Assembly: GCA_938005615.1 (NCBI GenBank) | Contig: CALLMV010000009.1 | Location: forward strand, 1-41,261 | Reading direction: 5' to 3' | DNA length: 41,261 nucleotides | Source of the DNA: an uncultured Verrucomicrobiae bacterium | Lineage (GTDB): Bacteria > Verrucomicrobiota > Verrucomicrobiia > JADLBR01 > CALLMV01 | Shown here: piece by piece, positions 25,432-33,397 of the stretch | Position numbering within the stretch: position 1 is the first letter of the stretch | Layout: each line of letters begins with the position of its first letter | The notes under the pieces: generated by a model | What the model saw: only the letters and a program-made list of their open reading frames with translations | The model's database searches: none | Told to the model about the DNA's origin: nothing | Position numbers and translations under genes: made by a program

Positions 25432-26175
25432 GTGAATGTGCCAGGTTGGGAGTTTGGCTGGTTAGTGTTTGTGGTGGGCGTCTCAATTGGCTTGAGTAAG
25501 ACGGGACTTTCCGGGTTTGGGCTGTTGCAAGTGGTGATCATGGCTTGGCTGTATGAGCCTCAGAAGTCGATAGGTATGTTGCTGCCTTTGCTACTGGTGG
25601 GCGATGTGTGTGCGACTTGGATTTTTGGTCGGCATGTGATTTGGAAGAAGTTTTGGTTGTACGTGCCCTTTGTTGTTGTGGGATTGGTGATTGGATATTT
25701 GGTGATGGGTGTGATTGATGCAGGAGTTTACGGCAAACTCATGGGTACTATTGTGCTGCTTTTTTGCGGTTTGAATATTCTGCGTTGGACGCTTGGAGAA
25801 AGAATTGCCGCATTTGTGCATGGTAAGGTGGTTGGTGCGGTGATCGGAGTATTATCGGGAGTCACTACGATAGTTAGTAATGCAGCTGGGCCTCTTGTCG
25901 CACTGTACTTTGTGGCCGTGGCAATGCCGAAGTACGCTGTGGTGGGGACGTCGGCCTGGTGTTTTTTAACAACGAATCTGATGAAGTTACCTTTGTATGG
26001 GAGTCTTGGGCTTTTAGATGCTGAGGTTTGGGGATTATTTGTCTGGGCGGTGCCCGGTATTGTGATGGGATCCTGGGTAGGGATGAAGGTAATGCCGCAT
26101 CTCTCGCAGAGGTTGTTTGAGGTGCTAATTGTGATTTTTGCAGTTCTGGGTGCTATGCGTTTGATTGTAGCGTGA
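25432..26175 (+). CDS. TauE/SafE-family membrane permease
   Basis: An integral membrane protein of about 247 aa with roughly eight hydrophobic segments and a repeated fold. The N-terminal GLSKTGLSGFGL stretch and the central GVTTIVSNAAGPLVALY stretch are the two half-repeat signatures of TauE/SafE (DUF81) permeases, which export or import sulfonates, sulfite or other sulfur organics in studied cases. AGGAG lies 6 nt before the chosen GTG. A TTG one codon upstream is possible but would leave only 4 nt, and another GTG two codons later would leave 12. Its 3' end overlaps the convergent sigma-region-4-like gene by 23 nt. The substrate is unknown; a sulfur link is suggested only by the family. 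Confidence 0.82.
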   Translation: MNVPGWEFGWLVFVVGVSIGLSKTGLSGFGLLQVVIMAWLYEPQKSIGMLLPLLLVGDVCATWIFGRHVIWKKFWLYVPFVVVGLVIGYLVMGVIDAGVYGKLMGTIVLLFCGLNILRWTLGERIAAFVHGKVVGAVIGVLSGVTTIVSNAAGPLVALYFVAVAMPKYAVVGTSAWCFLTTNLMKLPLYGSLGLLDAEVWGLFVWAVPGIVMGSWVGMKVMPHLSQRLFEVLIVIFAVLGAMRLIVA

Positions 26176-26755
26176 TGTCGTCAGGCGTGAGTTTTTCGCG
26201 AAGAAGGGTTTTGAGGTTTTTGACAAAATTCATGTAAGGGATAAGGCGGGGATCTTCTTTGAGAATGCGTTGATACGTCTCCTGGTCAGGGACTTCGAAT
26301 GCGCCGTCTGCGATAGCACCACAGTCGAAGAGATAATCGTTGGAAGGAGTGTCCCATCGGGCGATGTCTGGAACGAGTGTGCGTCGAGCGTAATGCAGCG
26401 AAGAAATGGTGCTACCGGTGGCAACTCCGCAGAGTTTGTGAATTTCGGCGTATTTGACACGACAGATTTCAAGAAGCACTAAGGGAGCGCGATGAAATGG
26501 ATGGATCCGCTGGATTGCTTCTTTGATAGCGTTTATTGCTTGTGCGGTATTTTCACCAGTAAAAGTGACGTTGCCTTGACTATCGCAGCGGAAAACAGGT
26601 GGGGAGGATGGAGTTTTAAAATTTGCACCTCGCCCGAGATTCATTGACTTAATGATTTTTTTGAGGCTGGTTGTTTCATTGGTGGGCGGTGTTTGAGGAA
26701 ATTCCGGGAAATAGGCAAGGAAGGTTTTTGTTATTTTTTCTTGTTGGTCTTTCAT
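26153..26755 (-). CDS. Unfamiliar protein with sigma-region-4-like helix-turn-helix
   Basis: A 200-aa protein that I do not recognise as a named family. Residues 83-130 resemble region 4 of ECF sigma factors: a start like IHPFHRAPLVLLEI, a helix-turn-helix with YAEIHKLCGVATGSTISSL, and an ending HYARRTLVPD comparable to LHRARRALR. No region 2 with its core-polymerase helices is visible; the first 80 residues are polar and low in hydrophobicity. The C-terminal 70 residues look helical and acidic. It may be a DNA-binding regulator or a polymerase-interacting protein derived from a sigma factor. It lies 18 nt after ybeY, so it probably belongs to the phoH-HD-ybeY operon, and overlaps the convergent TauE/SafE gene by 23 nt. 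Confidence 0.6.
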   Translation of the reverse strand: MKDQQEKITKTFLAYFPEFPQTPPTNETTSLKKIIKSMNLGRGANFKTPSSPPVFRCDSQGNVTFTGENTAQAINAIKEAIQRIHPFHRAPLVLLEICRVKYAEIHKLCGVATGSTISSLHYARRTLVPDIARWDTPSNDYLFDCGAIADGAFEVPDQETYQRILKEDPRLIPYMNFVKNLKTLLREKLTPDDITLQSNA

Positions 26756-26773
26756 GAAAGAGTTTTACGAATT

Positions 26774-27307
26774 TTAGGCGTTTTTTTGGTACTTAGGTTG
26801 ATTGAAAGTGCAGTTTTCTGTGTTAAGAAATTTTTCGAGGAGAGATTGTTGTAATTGAGCCATGCGACGTGCCTGTGCTGGAGTTTTGTCAGTCCAACCT
26901 GCGAGGTGCAGCCATCCGTGAATAAAATAGAGGAGCACCTCGTTTTGGTATGAGTTGTTGTGCTCTTTGCCCTGGCGGGCGGCGACTTGTGGGCAGATAA
27001 GAATCTCACCGTGTTGGTATGTTATAGTGTCAGTGGGTCCTTTGTGCCGAAGATGTTGCTCGTTGAGTCGGGCCATGCGACGCGGGCCTAAAAAGGCCAA
27101 AGTGATTTCTTCAAGCTCGAGCGGTACTTGTGATTGAAGTTCTTTTAACAGTCTGTTTAGGCGTTTTATCGGCACGGGGTGTGCCGTTTGAAGATTCCTG
27201 ATCACTAGGCGTGGTTGATGAAGTGAAGTCGGGTGTTTGGGTTGCAAGGCCTTGTCTGCTTTTTGCGGTGGGTTCTTCTGCGGAAGTTTTGTTTTTATTT
27301 TTATCAT
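26774..27307 (-). CDS. ybeY: Endoribonuclease YbeY
   Basis: A metal-dependent endoribonuclease in 16S rRNA maturation and ribosome quality control. The core has LNEQHLRHKGPTDTITY, GEILICPQVAA and the zinc motif HGWLHLAGWTD. The third ligand is usually His in HGxLHLxGYDH but reads Asp here, as in some other phyla. The listed start (ATG, MIKIKTK) gives 177 aa, with about 35 residues more than a typical YbeY. A GTG at 27205 would give MIRNLQTAHP and 143 aa, closer to the family, but has no Shine-Dalgarno. With either start it overlaps the upstream HD-domain gene out of frame, by 197 or 95 nt. The neighbourhood with phoH and a membrane HD phosphodiesterase is the classic one for ybeY. Confidence 0.88.
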   Translation of the reverse strand: MIKIKTKLPQKNPPQKADKALQPKHPTSLHQPRLVIRNLQTAHPVPIKRLNRLLKELQSQVPLELEEITLAFLGPRRMARLNEQHLRHKGPTDTITYQHGEILICPQVAARQGKEHNNSYQNEVLLYFIHGWLHLAGWTDKTPAQARRMAQLQQSLLEKFLNTENCTFNQPKYQKNA

Positions 27308-28847
27308 CGTTGGGATAACTGATGCGGTTGTGCATCATCGAGGTGATTGTAGAGGCAAGAGAGTCGGCGACTTGGCGTAGCTCTTTGAGTGAGATCGGAC
27401 ATTCATCAAATTGTCCGTCTTCGATCCGGTCGTGCAAGAGTTTGGCCACAGCATCTTCAATTTTAGCGGGCGTTGGTTTGACGAGGGAACGGGCGATAGC
27501 TTCGGCCCCGTCGGCAAGCATCAAGATGGCAGTTTCACGACTTTGTGGTTTTGGTCCATCATAGCGGAAATTTTCTTCAGTGGGTTCGTCGGGCAAATCT
27601 TCTTCGCGCAATTTCAGGATTCTGACACCAGTTACTGCATCTTCATGTTGTCGGAGGGCTTTGTGGTGGAAAAACTTTACTACGGTTGTTCCGTGATGCT
27701 CGCGGATGGCTTCTAAGATATGGGGGTTCAACTTGAACTTGAGTGCTAGATCTACGCCCTCTTTGACGTGGGAGGTGATGACGAGTGTAGAAATCGTGGG
27801 ATTGAGGTCATCGTGTGGATTGGGCAATTCACCTTGGTTTTCGACGAAGTAAGAAGGTTTAACAAGTTTGCCAATATCGTGAAAATAGGCGCTGACTCGG
27901 CATTGGAGAGCATTGGCACCGATGGCCATGGCGGCAGTCTCTGCAAGGTTGGCCATGACAAGACTATGGTGATACGTGCCAGGAGCTTCGATTGATAGAC
28001 GCCGAATCAGAGGGTGGTTCAGGTCAGCCTGTTCGAGCCAGGAAATATCTGTCGTGATATTAAACAAAGATTCGAGGAGAGGGAGTATTGCATTCACAAC
28101 GAGTGCTGTGAATAATCCAAAAGAAACCACTAGTAATGATTGCCAAAATATAACATCCCATCCCAAGTTATAAAGCAAACCGAACACTAAAACATTAATT
28201 ACAGAGACTAAGCCTGTAAAAATTCCAGCTCGCAGCACGTGTGCGCGTTTGCGGACTTTTCGCGAAAAGAAAACGGCAGCCAGCCCGGAAAGTAAACTTG
28301 AAAGTACAATTGCCTGATAAACTTGTGCATCAGAGACTGGCGAGAGGGGTGCGGCCAGCAGGCTTGTTATAGCCACGCACAACATTCCCGGGCCGAAGCC
28401 AAGAAGAATTGTGGTCAGCATGGGGGCAAGGGCAGTGGGTAGTGCGAAAGCTTCGGGTCTGTCGCCCAAGGCCGTTCCGGCCTGAGCTGGCCAATAAAGA
28501 AGACACAATTTGATTACCACCAGGTTAAAAGTGATAGCCGAGAAGAAAAGTATGAACCGAGAGTGACGCTCTGCAAATTCTTGGAAAAGCATGGACGCGG
28601 CCACAAGGCCGATTAGCCCAGTGAATCCCATGAGCGTGGCAGAAAGGAAAACAGCCTGCTGTGACTCTGCCCCCCACAAGGCCAGCGAGGATAGGAGCAT
28701 CAGAAAAACCAAGCCGACTGCTGCACGGATTGCTGGTGATTTTTCCAATATCTCAGGTAGCGGGCTCTCCGGCAGGCTTCGCCAGGATTTTTCTGAGGCC
28801 AGGCCTTCCTTGACCAAGCGCCTACGTTTGTTTGGCAACCAGAACAT
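27111..28847 (-). CDS. Membrane HD-domain phosphodiesterase (7TM-HD, PgpH-like)
   Basis: A 578-aa protein with a basic N terminus, about six to eight hydrophobic segments between residues 40 and 270, then a cytosolic HD domain. The HD ligands are visible in YHHSLVMANLAE (about 287-298), AYFHDIGKL (near 322), REHHGTT and LADGAEAIARSL. PgpH-type enzymes hydrolyse c-di-AMP and so control turgor and envelope homeostasis. Classical PgpH is over 700 aa with a large extracellular 7TMR-HDED domain; that domain is absent, leaving a short form. The last 60 residues are a Ser/Thr/Lys-rich tail. The C-terminal end overlaps ybeY in another frame. It lies 29 nt downstream of phoH. Confidence 0.87.
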   Translation of the reverse strand: MFWLPNKRRRLVKEGLASEKSWRSLPESPLPEILEKSPAIRAAVGLVFLMLLSSLALWGAESQQAVFLSATLMGFTGLIGLVAASMLFQEFAERHSRFILFFSAITFNLVVIKLCLLYWPAQAGTALGDRPEAFALPTALAPMLTTILLGFGPGMLCVAITSLLAAPLSPVSDAQVYQAIVLSSLLSGLAAVFFSRKVRKRAHVLRAGIFTGLVSVINVLVFGLLYNLGWDVIFWQSLLVVSFGLFTALVVNAILPLLESLFNITTDISWLEQADLNHPLIRRLSIEAPGTYHHSLVMANLAETAAMAIGANALQCRVSAYFHDIGKLVKPSYFVENQGELPNPHDDLNPTISTLVITSHVKEGVDLALKFKLNPHILEAIREHHGTTVVKFFHHKALRQHEDAVTGVRILKLREEDLPDEPTEENFRYDGPKPQSRETAILMLADGAEAIARSLVKPTPAKIEDAVAKLLHDRIEDGQFDECPISLKELRQVADSLASTITSMMHNRISYPNDDKNKNKTSAEEPTAKSRQGLATQTPDFTSSTTPSDQESSNGTPRADKTPKQTVKRTSITSTARA

Positions 28848-28876
28848 TTTTCTTTAATAACTTAATTACACCCGGC

Positions 28877-29935
28877 TTAACCCAAATTGATCGAGGTATT
28901 GCGCTGCCCGCGGTGAGACCGATAAGCAGCGATGATTCTTGAGACGATTTCATGCCTCACGACGTCAGGGTCCTTAAAGAGGTGAAGCGCTATACCGGGC
29001 ACCTTTTCTAGAGCTTGAATCGCCTCAACCAAACCGGACTTGCGATGATGCGGCAAGTCGATTTGTGTAGGATCACCCGTCACCACGCACTTAGATTCCT
29101 GTCCGAGGCGTGTGAGGAGCATGAACATTTGCTCAGTTGTGGCATTTTGGGCTTCGTCGATGATGACAAAAGCCTGAGATAGGGTGCGGCCGCGCATATA
29201 GGCCAAGGGTGCAATTTCGATGATACCCCGATCCATGTATCGCTGAATTTCTTCCAGTTCCAGCATGTCGTTGAGCGCATCGTAAAGCGGGCGCAAGTAG
29301 GGCAGAAGTTTTTCCTGCAAATCTCCGGGCAGGAATCCTAGCGACTCACCAGCCTCTACTGCGGGCCGTGTAAGGATGATGCGGTTGACGAGGTTGTTCT
29401 TCAACGCCTGTACCGCCATAGCCATGGCGAGGTAAGTTTTTCCTGTTCCAGCCGGTCCGATACCGATAGTAACGATGTTGTTGCGGATTGCATCCAAGTA
29501 TTCCATCTGACCGATGGTCTTGGGTACGATGGCCTCTTTTTTCACTGAAAAGCTGATTCTGTCAGTAAACATTTTCTCTAACTTTTCAGATAATCCTTGA
29601 TTGACTAAGCCAACGGCGTAGCGGAAGGAATGTTGGTTGATTCTAACGCCCTTTTCCCGCGCCATATGCAACTGCACCAACACCTTACGGGCATTTTCGA
29701 CAGCGGGTCCAGAGCTGCCTTCGATTTTTAACCACCCGTCGCGGGTAGTGACCTTTACTCCCATTTCAGATTCCAGGTACCGGAGGTTAGCAGGGTCGTT
29801 GGCATGTATGATCTGCACTGCTCGAGCGTTTTCAAAGTGAAGAGTCACCTCGTGTCCGCCAAGTCCGTCGGAGGTTGGTAGCGGTGCTGTTAGTGTTTGT
29901 GAAGCTTCCGTTTCGGCTCCTTGTTTTTTCGACAT
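28877..29935 (-). CDS. phoH: PhoH-family ATPase
   Basis: A cytosolic P-loop ATPase related to superfamily I helicases, linked to RNA metabolism. Walker A GPAGTGKT is at residues 160-167. VIIDEAQNAT forms Walker B, followed by TGDPTQIDLP. An N-terminal KH-like nucleic-acid-binding region spans about 30-95. At 352 aa it is the usual bacterial length. It heads the conserved phoH - HD phosphodiesterase - ybeY gene order, 29 nt before the HD gene, which supports a role alongside YbeY in rRNA and ribosome handling. The start ATG has AGG close upstream. Confidence 0.94.
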   Translation of the reverse strand: MSKKQGAETEASQTLTAPLPTSDGLGGHEVTLHFENARAVQIIHANDPANLRYLESEMGVKVTTRDGWLKIEGSSGPAVENARKVLVQLHMAREKGVRINQHSFRYAVGLVNQGLSEKLEKMFTDRISFSVKKEAIVPKTIGQMEYLDAIRNNIVTIGIGPAGTGKTYLAMAMAVQALKNNLVNRIILTRPAVEAGESLGFLPGDLQEKLLPYLRPLYDALNDMLELEEIQRYMDRGIIEIAPLAYMRGRTLSQAFVIIDEAQNATTEQMFMLLTRLGQESKCVVTGDPTQIDLPHHRKSGLVEAIQALEKVPGIALHLFKDPDVVRHEIVSRIIAAYRSHRGQRNTSINLG

Positions 29936-29991
29936 GCCTGATATAGCTTAGCCCACCAATCAAAGGGCATCAATCAAAAATTGCATGTGCA

Positions 29992-30792
29992 TTAGCCTCC
30001 TACAGCAGTATACTTCTTGAGTCCGGCATGCCAGATGACCTGAGAAAGGAGAGCCAGCACCAGCACCCAGGTCCACTGGACAGCCAGTCCTTGCCATGCC
30101 TCTGCGCCGCTGATACGGCCCGTCCAAACAGTGGCTGGGAAATAGTATTCGTACGCAAAAGGAAGTATAAGTGCCGCTTTATAAATAGTTTCTGGCAGAA
30201 GATCTAAGGGAAACACATGCCCACCGAGCAGGTACTCAAGACCAAAAATAGAAAAACTCACTGCGCTTATTTCTAAAAACCAGAATGCCAAAAATCCAAT
30301 ACACAATGAGATACAGAATTGTAAAAGTGCGGACCCCAGGATTAATAAGTAGCTGATTAGGGCATGTTCAAAAGTAGTAGGAAATAGTGCGAAATCTTTG
30401 AATGCGAATAAAATAAAAACAATTGGGACAATTACAGTAATCGCAAAGACTGCTCGGGTGGCTCCGAAGACGCTAAGTTGGTACAGTGAATAATTCATTG
30501 GTTTGAGAAGTGCTTGATTAAGAAATCCTTGCCGTATATCGTAAGAAATCCGAAAATCATCATCGGTTGAAGCAGCTAAAGCGTCTAAGACAAGTAGTGC
30601 CAAAAAGTATGAAATCATCTGCTGCAAATCGTAGCCACCCACAGATTCCTGGTCTGCGAAGGCAGTTGTCCATAAAAAGTAACTTCCGAGCAGCGGAAAG
30701 AATCCGAAAATAAATCGCGACAAAAAATTCCAACGGTAAATAAGCGCGTTTTGCAGCCCGATCTTGAAGGTGTTCCAATATACTAAAGACAT
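29992..30792 (-). CDS. ABC-2 type transporter permease
   Basis: An integral membrane protein of about 266 aa with six predicted helices, resembling permeases of the uncharacterised ABC-2 group (COG3694/COG4587-like) that usually work as two different permeases plus an ATPase. Visible landmarks are an amphipathic start (MSLVYWNTFKIGLQNALIY), the DIRQGFLNQALLKP cytosolic loop and LLGGHVFPLDLLP before the last helices. The open frame extends 28 codons further upstream to an ATG at 30876, but GAGG sits just before the chosen ATG and family members begin near here. No ATPase or second permease is in the window. It lies 56 nt upstream of phoH on the same strand. Confidence 0.72.
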   Translation of the reverse strand: MSLVYWNTFKIGLQNALIYRWNFLSRFIFGFFPLLGSYFLWTTAFADQESVGGYDLQQMISYFLALLVLDALAASTDDDFRISYDIRQGFLNQALLKPMNYSLYQLSVFGATRAVFAITVIVPIVFILFAFKDFALFPTTFEHALISYLLILGSALLQFCISLCIGFLAFWFLEISAVSFSIFGLEYLLGGHVFPLDLLPETIYKAALILPFAYEYYFPATVWTGRISGAEAWQGLAVQWTWVLVLALLSQVIWHAGLKKYTAVGG

Positions 30793-30836
30793 CACCTCGA
30801 TGATTATCGCGGTAAAAATAAATTTTTGAAAATTGT

Positions 30837-30866
30837 TTTTCCGGAAAATTTTAAACCTGATATAAT
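30837..30866 (+). promoter_or_regulatory. Candidate cysK promoter with overlapping 12-bp palindrome
   Basis: TATAAT at 30861-30866 is preceded by TGA, an extended -10 element. The -35 region is poor but coincides with a perfect 12-bp palindrome, TTTTCCGGAAAA (30837-30848). The start of transcription would be near 30873, about 50 nt before the cysK ATG. A repressor or activator binding the palindrome could control cysteine synthase. The promoter call rests on the -10 match; the operator is a suggestion. Confidence 0.45.
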
Positions 30867-30925
30867 TAATAAACAATCAAACGAATTTTCTTGTCACTTT
30901 GCAGTGTCTCTTTATTTCTAGGGCT

Positions 30926-31888
30926 ATGAAGATTTATAACGATATCACTGAAACTATTGGTCGCACACCCCTTGTTCGGCTTAACAAAGTGACAGCCGGA
31001 CTCAACGCAACCATTCTTTTGAAGTGTGAATTTTTTAACCCACTGGGTTCTGTAAAGGATCGTATCGGAGCTGCAATGATCGAGGCGGCAGAGAAAGCCG
31101 GCCTCATTAACAAAGATACCGAAATCATAGAGCCCACTTCCGGCAATACAGGTATCGCGCTGGCATTTGTTTGTGCGGCCAAAGGATACAAGCTGACTCT
31201 GACGATGCCCGAAAGCATGAGCATAGAGCGTCGTATCCTCCTTGCGATGCTGGGAGCCAAAATCGTACTCACACCTGCCGCCGAGGGCATGCGCGGCGCA
31301 GTCAACCGCGCGAACGAGCTCGCTGCTGAGCATAAAAACAGCTTTATCCCTCAGCAGTTCCAAAATCCCGCTAACCCGGAGATACATCGCCGTACGACGG
31401 CTGAAGAAATCTGGAACGACACCGACGGGCAAGTTGACATCCTAGTCTCTGCCGTGGGCACTGGTGGCACAATCACAGGAGTGACAGAGGTGATCAAGCC
31501 ACGTAAACCCAGCTTCAAGAGCATCGCTGTTGAGCCGAAGGATTCCCCCGTTATCACGCAGACGCTTAAAGGCGAGCCCATCAAACCCGGACCGCACAAG
31601 ATTCAGGGCACAGGTGCTGGCTTTGTGCCCCAGAATTTGCACTTATCGGTTGTTGATGAAGTTGTCACCGTGACCAACGAAGAAGCTTTCGCCATGGCTA
31701 GAAGAATCTGCGCAGAAGAAGGCATCCTGGGCGGTATCTCCACAGGCGCCAACGTGCATGCAGCTATTGAGATTGCCAAGCGCCCGGAAAACGCAGGTAA
31801 AATGATTGTCACGATTGGCTGCTCGACTGGTGAACGTTATCTCAGCACAGCCTTGACAGAGGAAGCTAGGAAGCTGGTTGCGACCTGA
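30926..31888 (+). CDS. cysK: Cysteine synthase A (O-acetylserine sulfhydrylase)
   Basis: Joins sulfide and O-acetylserine to make cysteine, a PLP enzyme of fold type II. The 320-aa protein has [11 protein letters not shown] at the N terminus, the Schiff-base lysine Lys44 in [18 protein letters not shown] as substrate loop, and VGTGGTITG as the phosphate-binding loop. The start is ATG at [15 protein letters not shown]; the open frame reaches back nine codons to a TTG that family comparison does not support. It completes the sulfur route begun by the cysD, cysNC and cysH genes about 20 kb away, although sulfite reductase is not seen. An extended -10 promoter lies about 60 nt upstream. bioA follows 42 nt later. 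Confidence 0.95.
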   Translation: MKIYNDITETIGRTPLVRLNKVTAGLNATILLKCEFFNPLGSVKDRIGAAMIEAAEKAGLINKDTEIIEPTSGNTGIALAFVCAAKGYKLTLTMPESMSIERRILLAMLGAKIVLTPAAEGMRGAVNRANELAAEHKNSFIPQQFQNPANPEIHRRTTAEEIWNDTDGQVDILVSAVGTGGTITGVTEVIKPRKPSFKSIAVEPKDSPVITQTLKGEPIKPGPHKIQGTGAGFVPQNLHLSVVDEVVTVTNEEAFAMARRICAEEGILGGISTGANVHAAIEIAKRPENAGKMIVTIGCSTGERYLSTALTEEARKLVAT

Positions 31889-31930
31889 TGGGTTTTGTCC
31901 CCGGGATAAAGTCGCTTCATTTCTCGCCAA

Positions 31931-33340
31931 GTGTCCACCCAGGCCTGCAACCAAGCGCAGTTGGCAGACAGCACATTTGTTTGGCATCCATTTACTAAAC
32001 TCAAAGTCCCTGAGTCGACGCAGCCTGCAACGCGCATCCTGCAGCGCGGCGAGGGATCTCGCCTCTGGGATGTAGAAGGGAGAGTTTACTACGACGGAAA
32101 CTCCTCCATCTGGACATGTCTGCATGGACATGGGCATCCCGCGCTGATAGAGGCTGTTACTAAACAAATCAGCAAGCTCGACCACGTGTCCGCGCTTGGT
32201 CTGGGCAACGAGCAGGCCGCGCAACTGGCCGCTGAACTCTGTGCAGCCATGTCACCCGTCTTCTCAGATGGGCGGGTAATGTTTTGCAGCGATGGCTCAA
32301 GCGCTGTCGAGGCTGCTCTTAAGATGTTGCATCTGGCACGACGTCTGCGCGGTGAGCCGCAACGGCAGCTGTTCTTGCGATTTGGTGGCGCCTACCACGG
32401 GGATACCATAGGTGCAATGAGTGTGTCTCACAGTACTGGATTCCACCATCCATTTTGCGATCTGATGTTTCAGAGCATGACCGTGCCGACCCCAGCATGC
32501 TATCGCTGCCCTCACAACAAAGCACAGCCCGAAAGAGGTGTCGACGCACGTCAGTCGAGACGCTGCGAATGGGAGTGCTTAGCTGAGCTAGAGGCAGTTG
32601 TAGATTCCGCACCGGGCGGAACGGTGAATGCTTTGTGGGCCGAATCCCTGGTGCAGGGTGCAGCCGGTTTTGTGATGCAACCGCAGGGATACTTACGACA
32701 AGCAAGTGAACTACTCCAGCAGCGTGAAGTCTGGCTCGCTTGCGATGAGATCCTGACGGGCTCAGGTCGTTGCGGGCCAGTCTCACCCTCTGTGGCGCAG
32801 GGCGCACGACCGCAGGTCGTCGCGCTGGGCAAATCCCTGTCTGGTGGCGTACTTCCGCTTGCCGCAACAGTCGTTAGCCGTGAGATTGCCCAACTGTACG
32901 AACAACCACAGGCAACTGTATTTTATCATGGGCACTCCTACAGTGGCAACCCCCCGGCTTGTGCCGCGGCGCTAGCTTCTCTTCAGCTCCTTTCGGGCGA
33001 ACACAATCAGGCCAGGCAGCAAGCGCTTTATGCGGCACTTGAAGAATCGGGTAAGTTATTCTGGCAACATCCTAATGTCGGAGACGTGCGGCAAGAAGGC
33101 GGCATCCTGGCTGTGGAAATCGTGCAAGACTTTATCAACCGAAATCCTTTTCCGCCACAACTCCATATCGGCACGCGAGTTTGCGAAGCAGCCGTTGCCC
33201 GCGGCCTGCTGACAAGACCTGTGGGCGACGTGCTCGTACTGATGCCTCCGCTCTGCACAACTGCTGACGAAGTCAAGGATATGGCCCAGATACTCTTCGA
33301 CTCACTCTGCGAAGTTTTGCCCTCTAGATCTACAGTCTGA
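31931..33340 (+). CDS. bioA: Adenosylmethionine-8-amino-7-oxononanoate aminotransferase
   Basis: A class III PLP aminotransferase of 469 aa that makes 7,8-diaminononanoate in biotin synthesis. BioA landmarks are WHPFTKLK near the N terminus, DGNSSIWTCLHGHGHP, the GGAYHGDTIGAMSV segment, CDEILTGSGRCG and the Schiff-base Lys301 in ALGKSLSGGVLPLA. The usual DEVxTGFGRTG is thus slightly altered. The start is GTG, with no Shine-Dalgarno and no methionine close downstream. No other biotin genes (bioB, bioD, bioF) are in the window, so specificity is inferred from the HPFT and GAYHGDT features. It lies in a plus-strand run after cysK. Confidence 0.87.
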   Translation: MSTQACNQAQLADSTFVWHPFTKLKVPESTQPATRILQRGEGSRLWDVEGRVYYDGNSSIWTCLHGHGHPALIEAVTKQISKLDHVSALGLGNEQAAQLAAELCAAMSPVFSDGRVMFCSDGSSAVEAALKMLHLARRLRGEPQRQLFLRFGGAYHGDTIGAMSVSHSTGFHHPFCDLMFQSMTVPTPACYRCPHNKAQPERGVDARQSRRCEWECLAELEAVVDSAPGGTVNALWAESLVQGAAGFVMQPQGYLRQASELLQQREVWLACDEILTGSGRCGPVSPSVAQGARPQVVALGKSLSGGVLPLAATVVSREIAQLYEQPQATVFYHGHSYSGNPPACAAALASLQLLSGEHNQARQQALYAALEESGKLFWQHPNVGDVRQEGGILAVEIVQDFINRNPFPPQLHIGTRVCEAAVARGLLTRPVGDVLVLMPPLCTTADEVKDMAQILFDSLCEVLPSRSTV

Positions 33341-33397
33341 TCCAGTATTTGTTGTGACTGCTTTACAGGTTGCAATACATCTCACACTGAGCAATAA

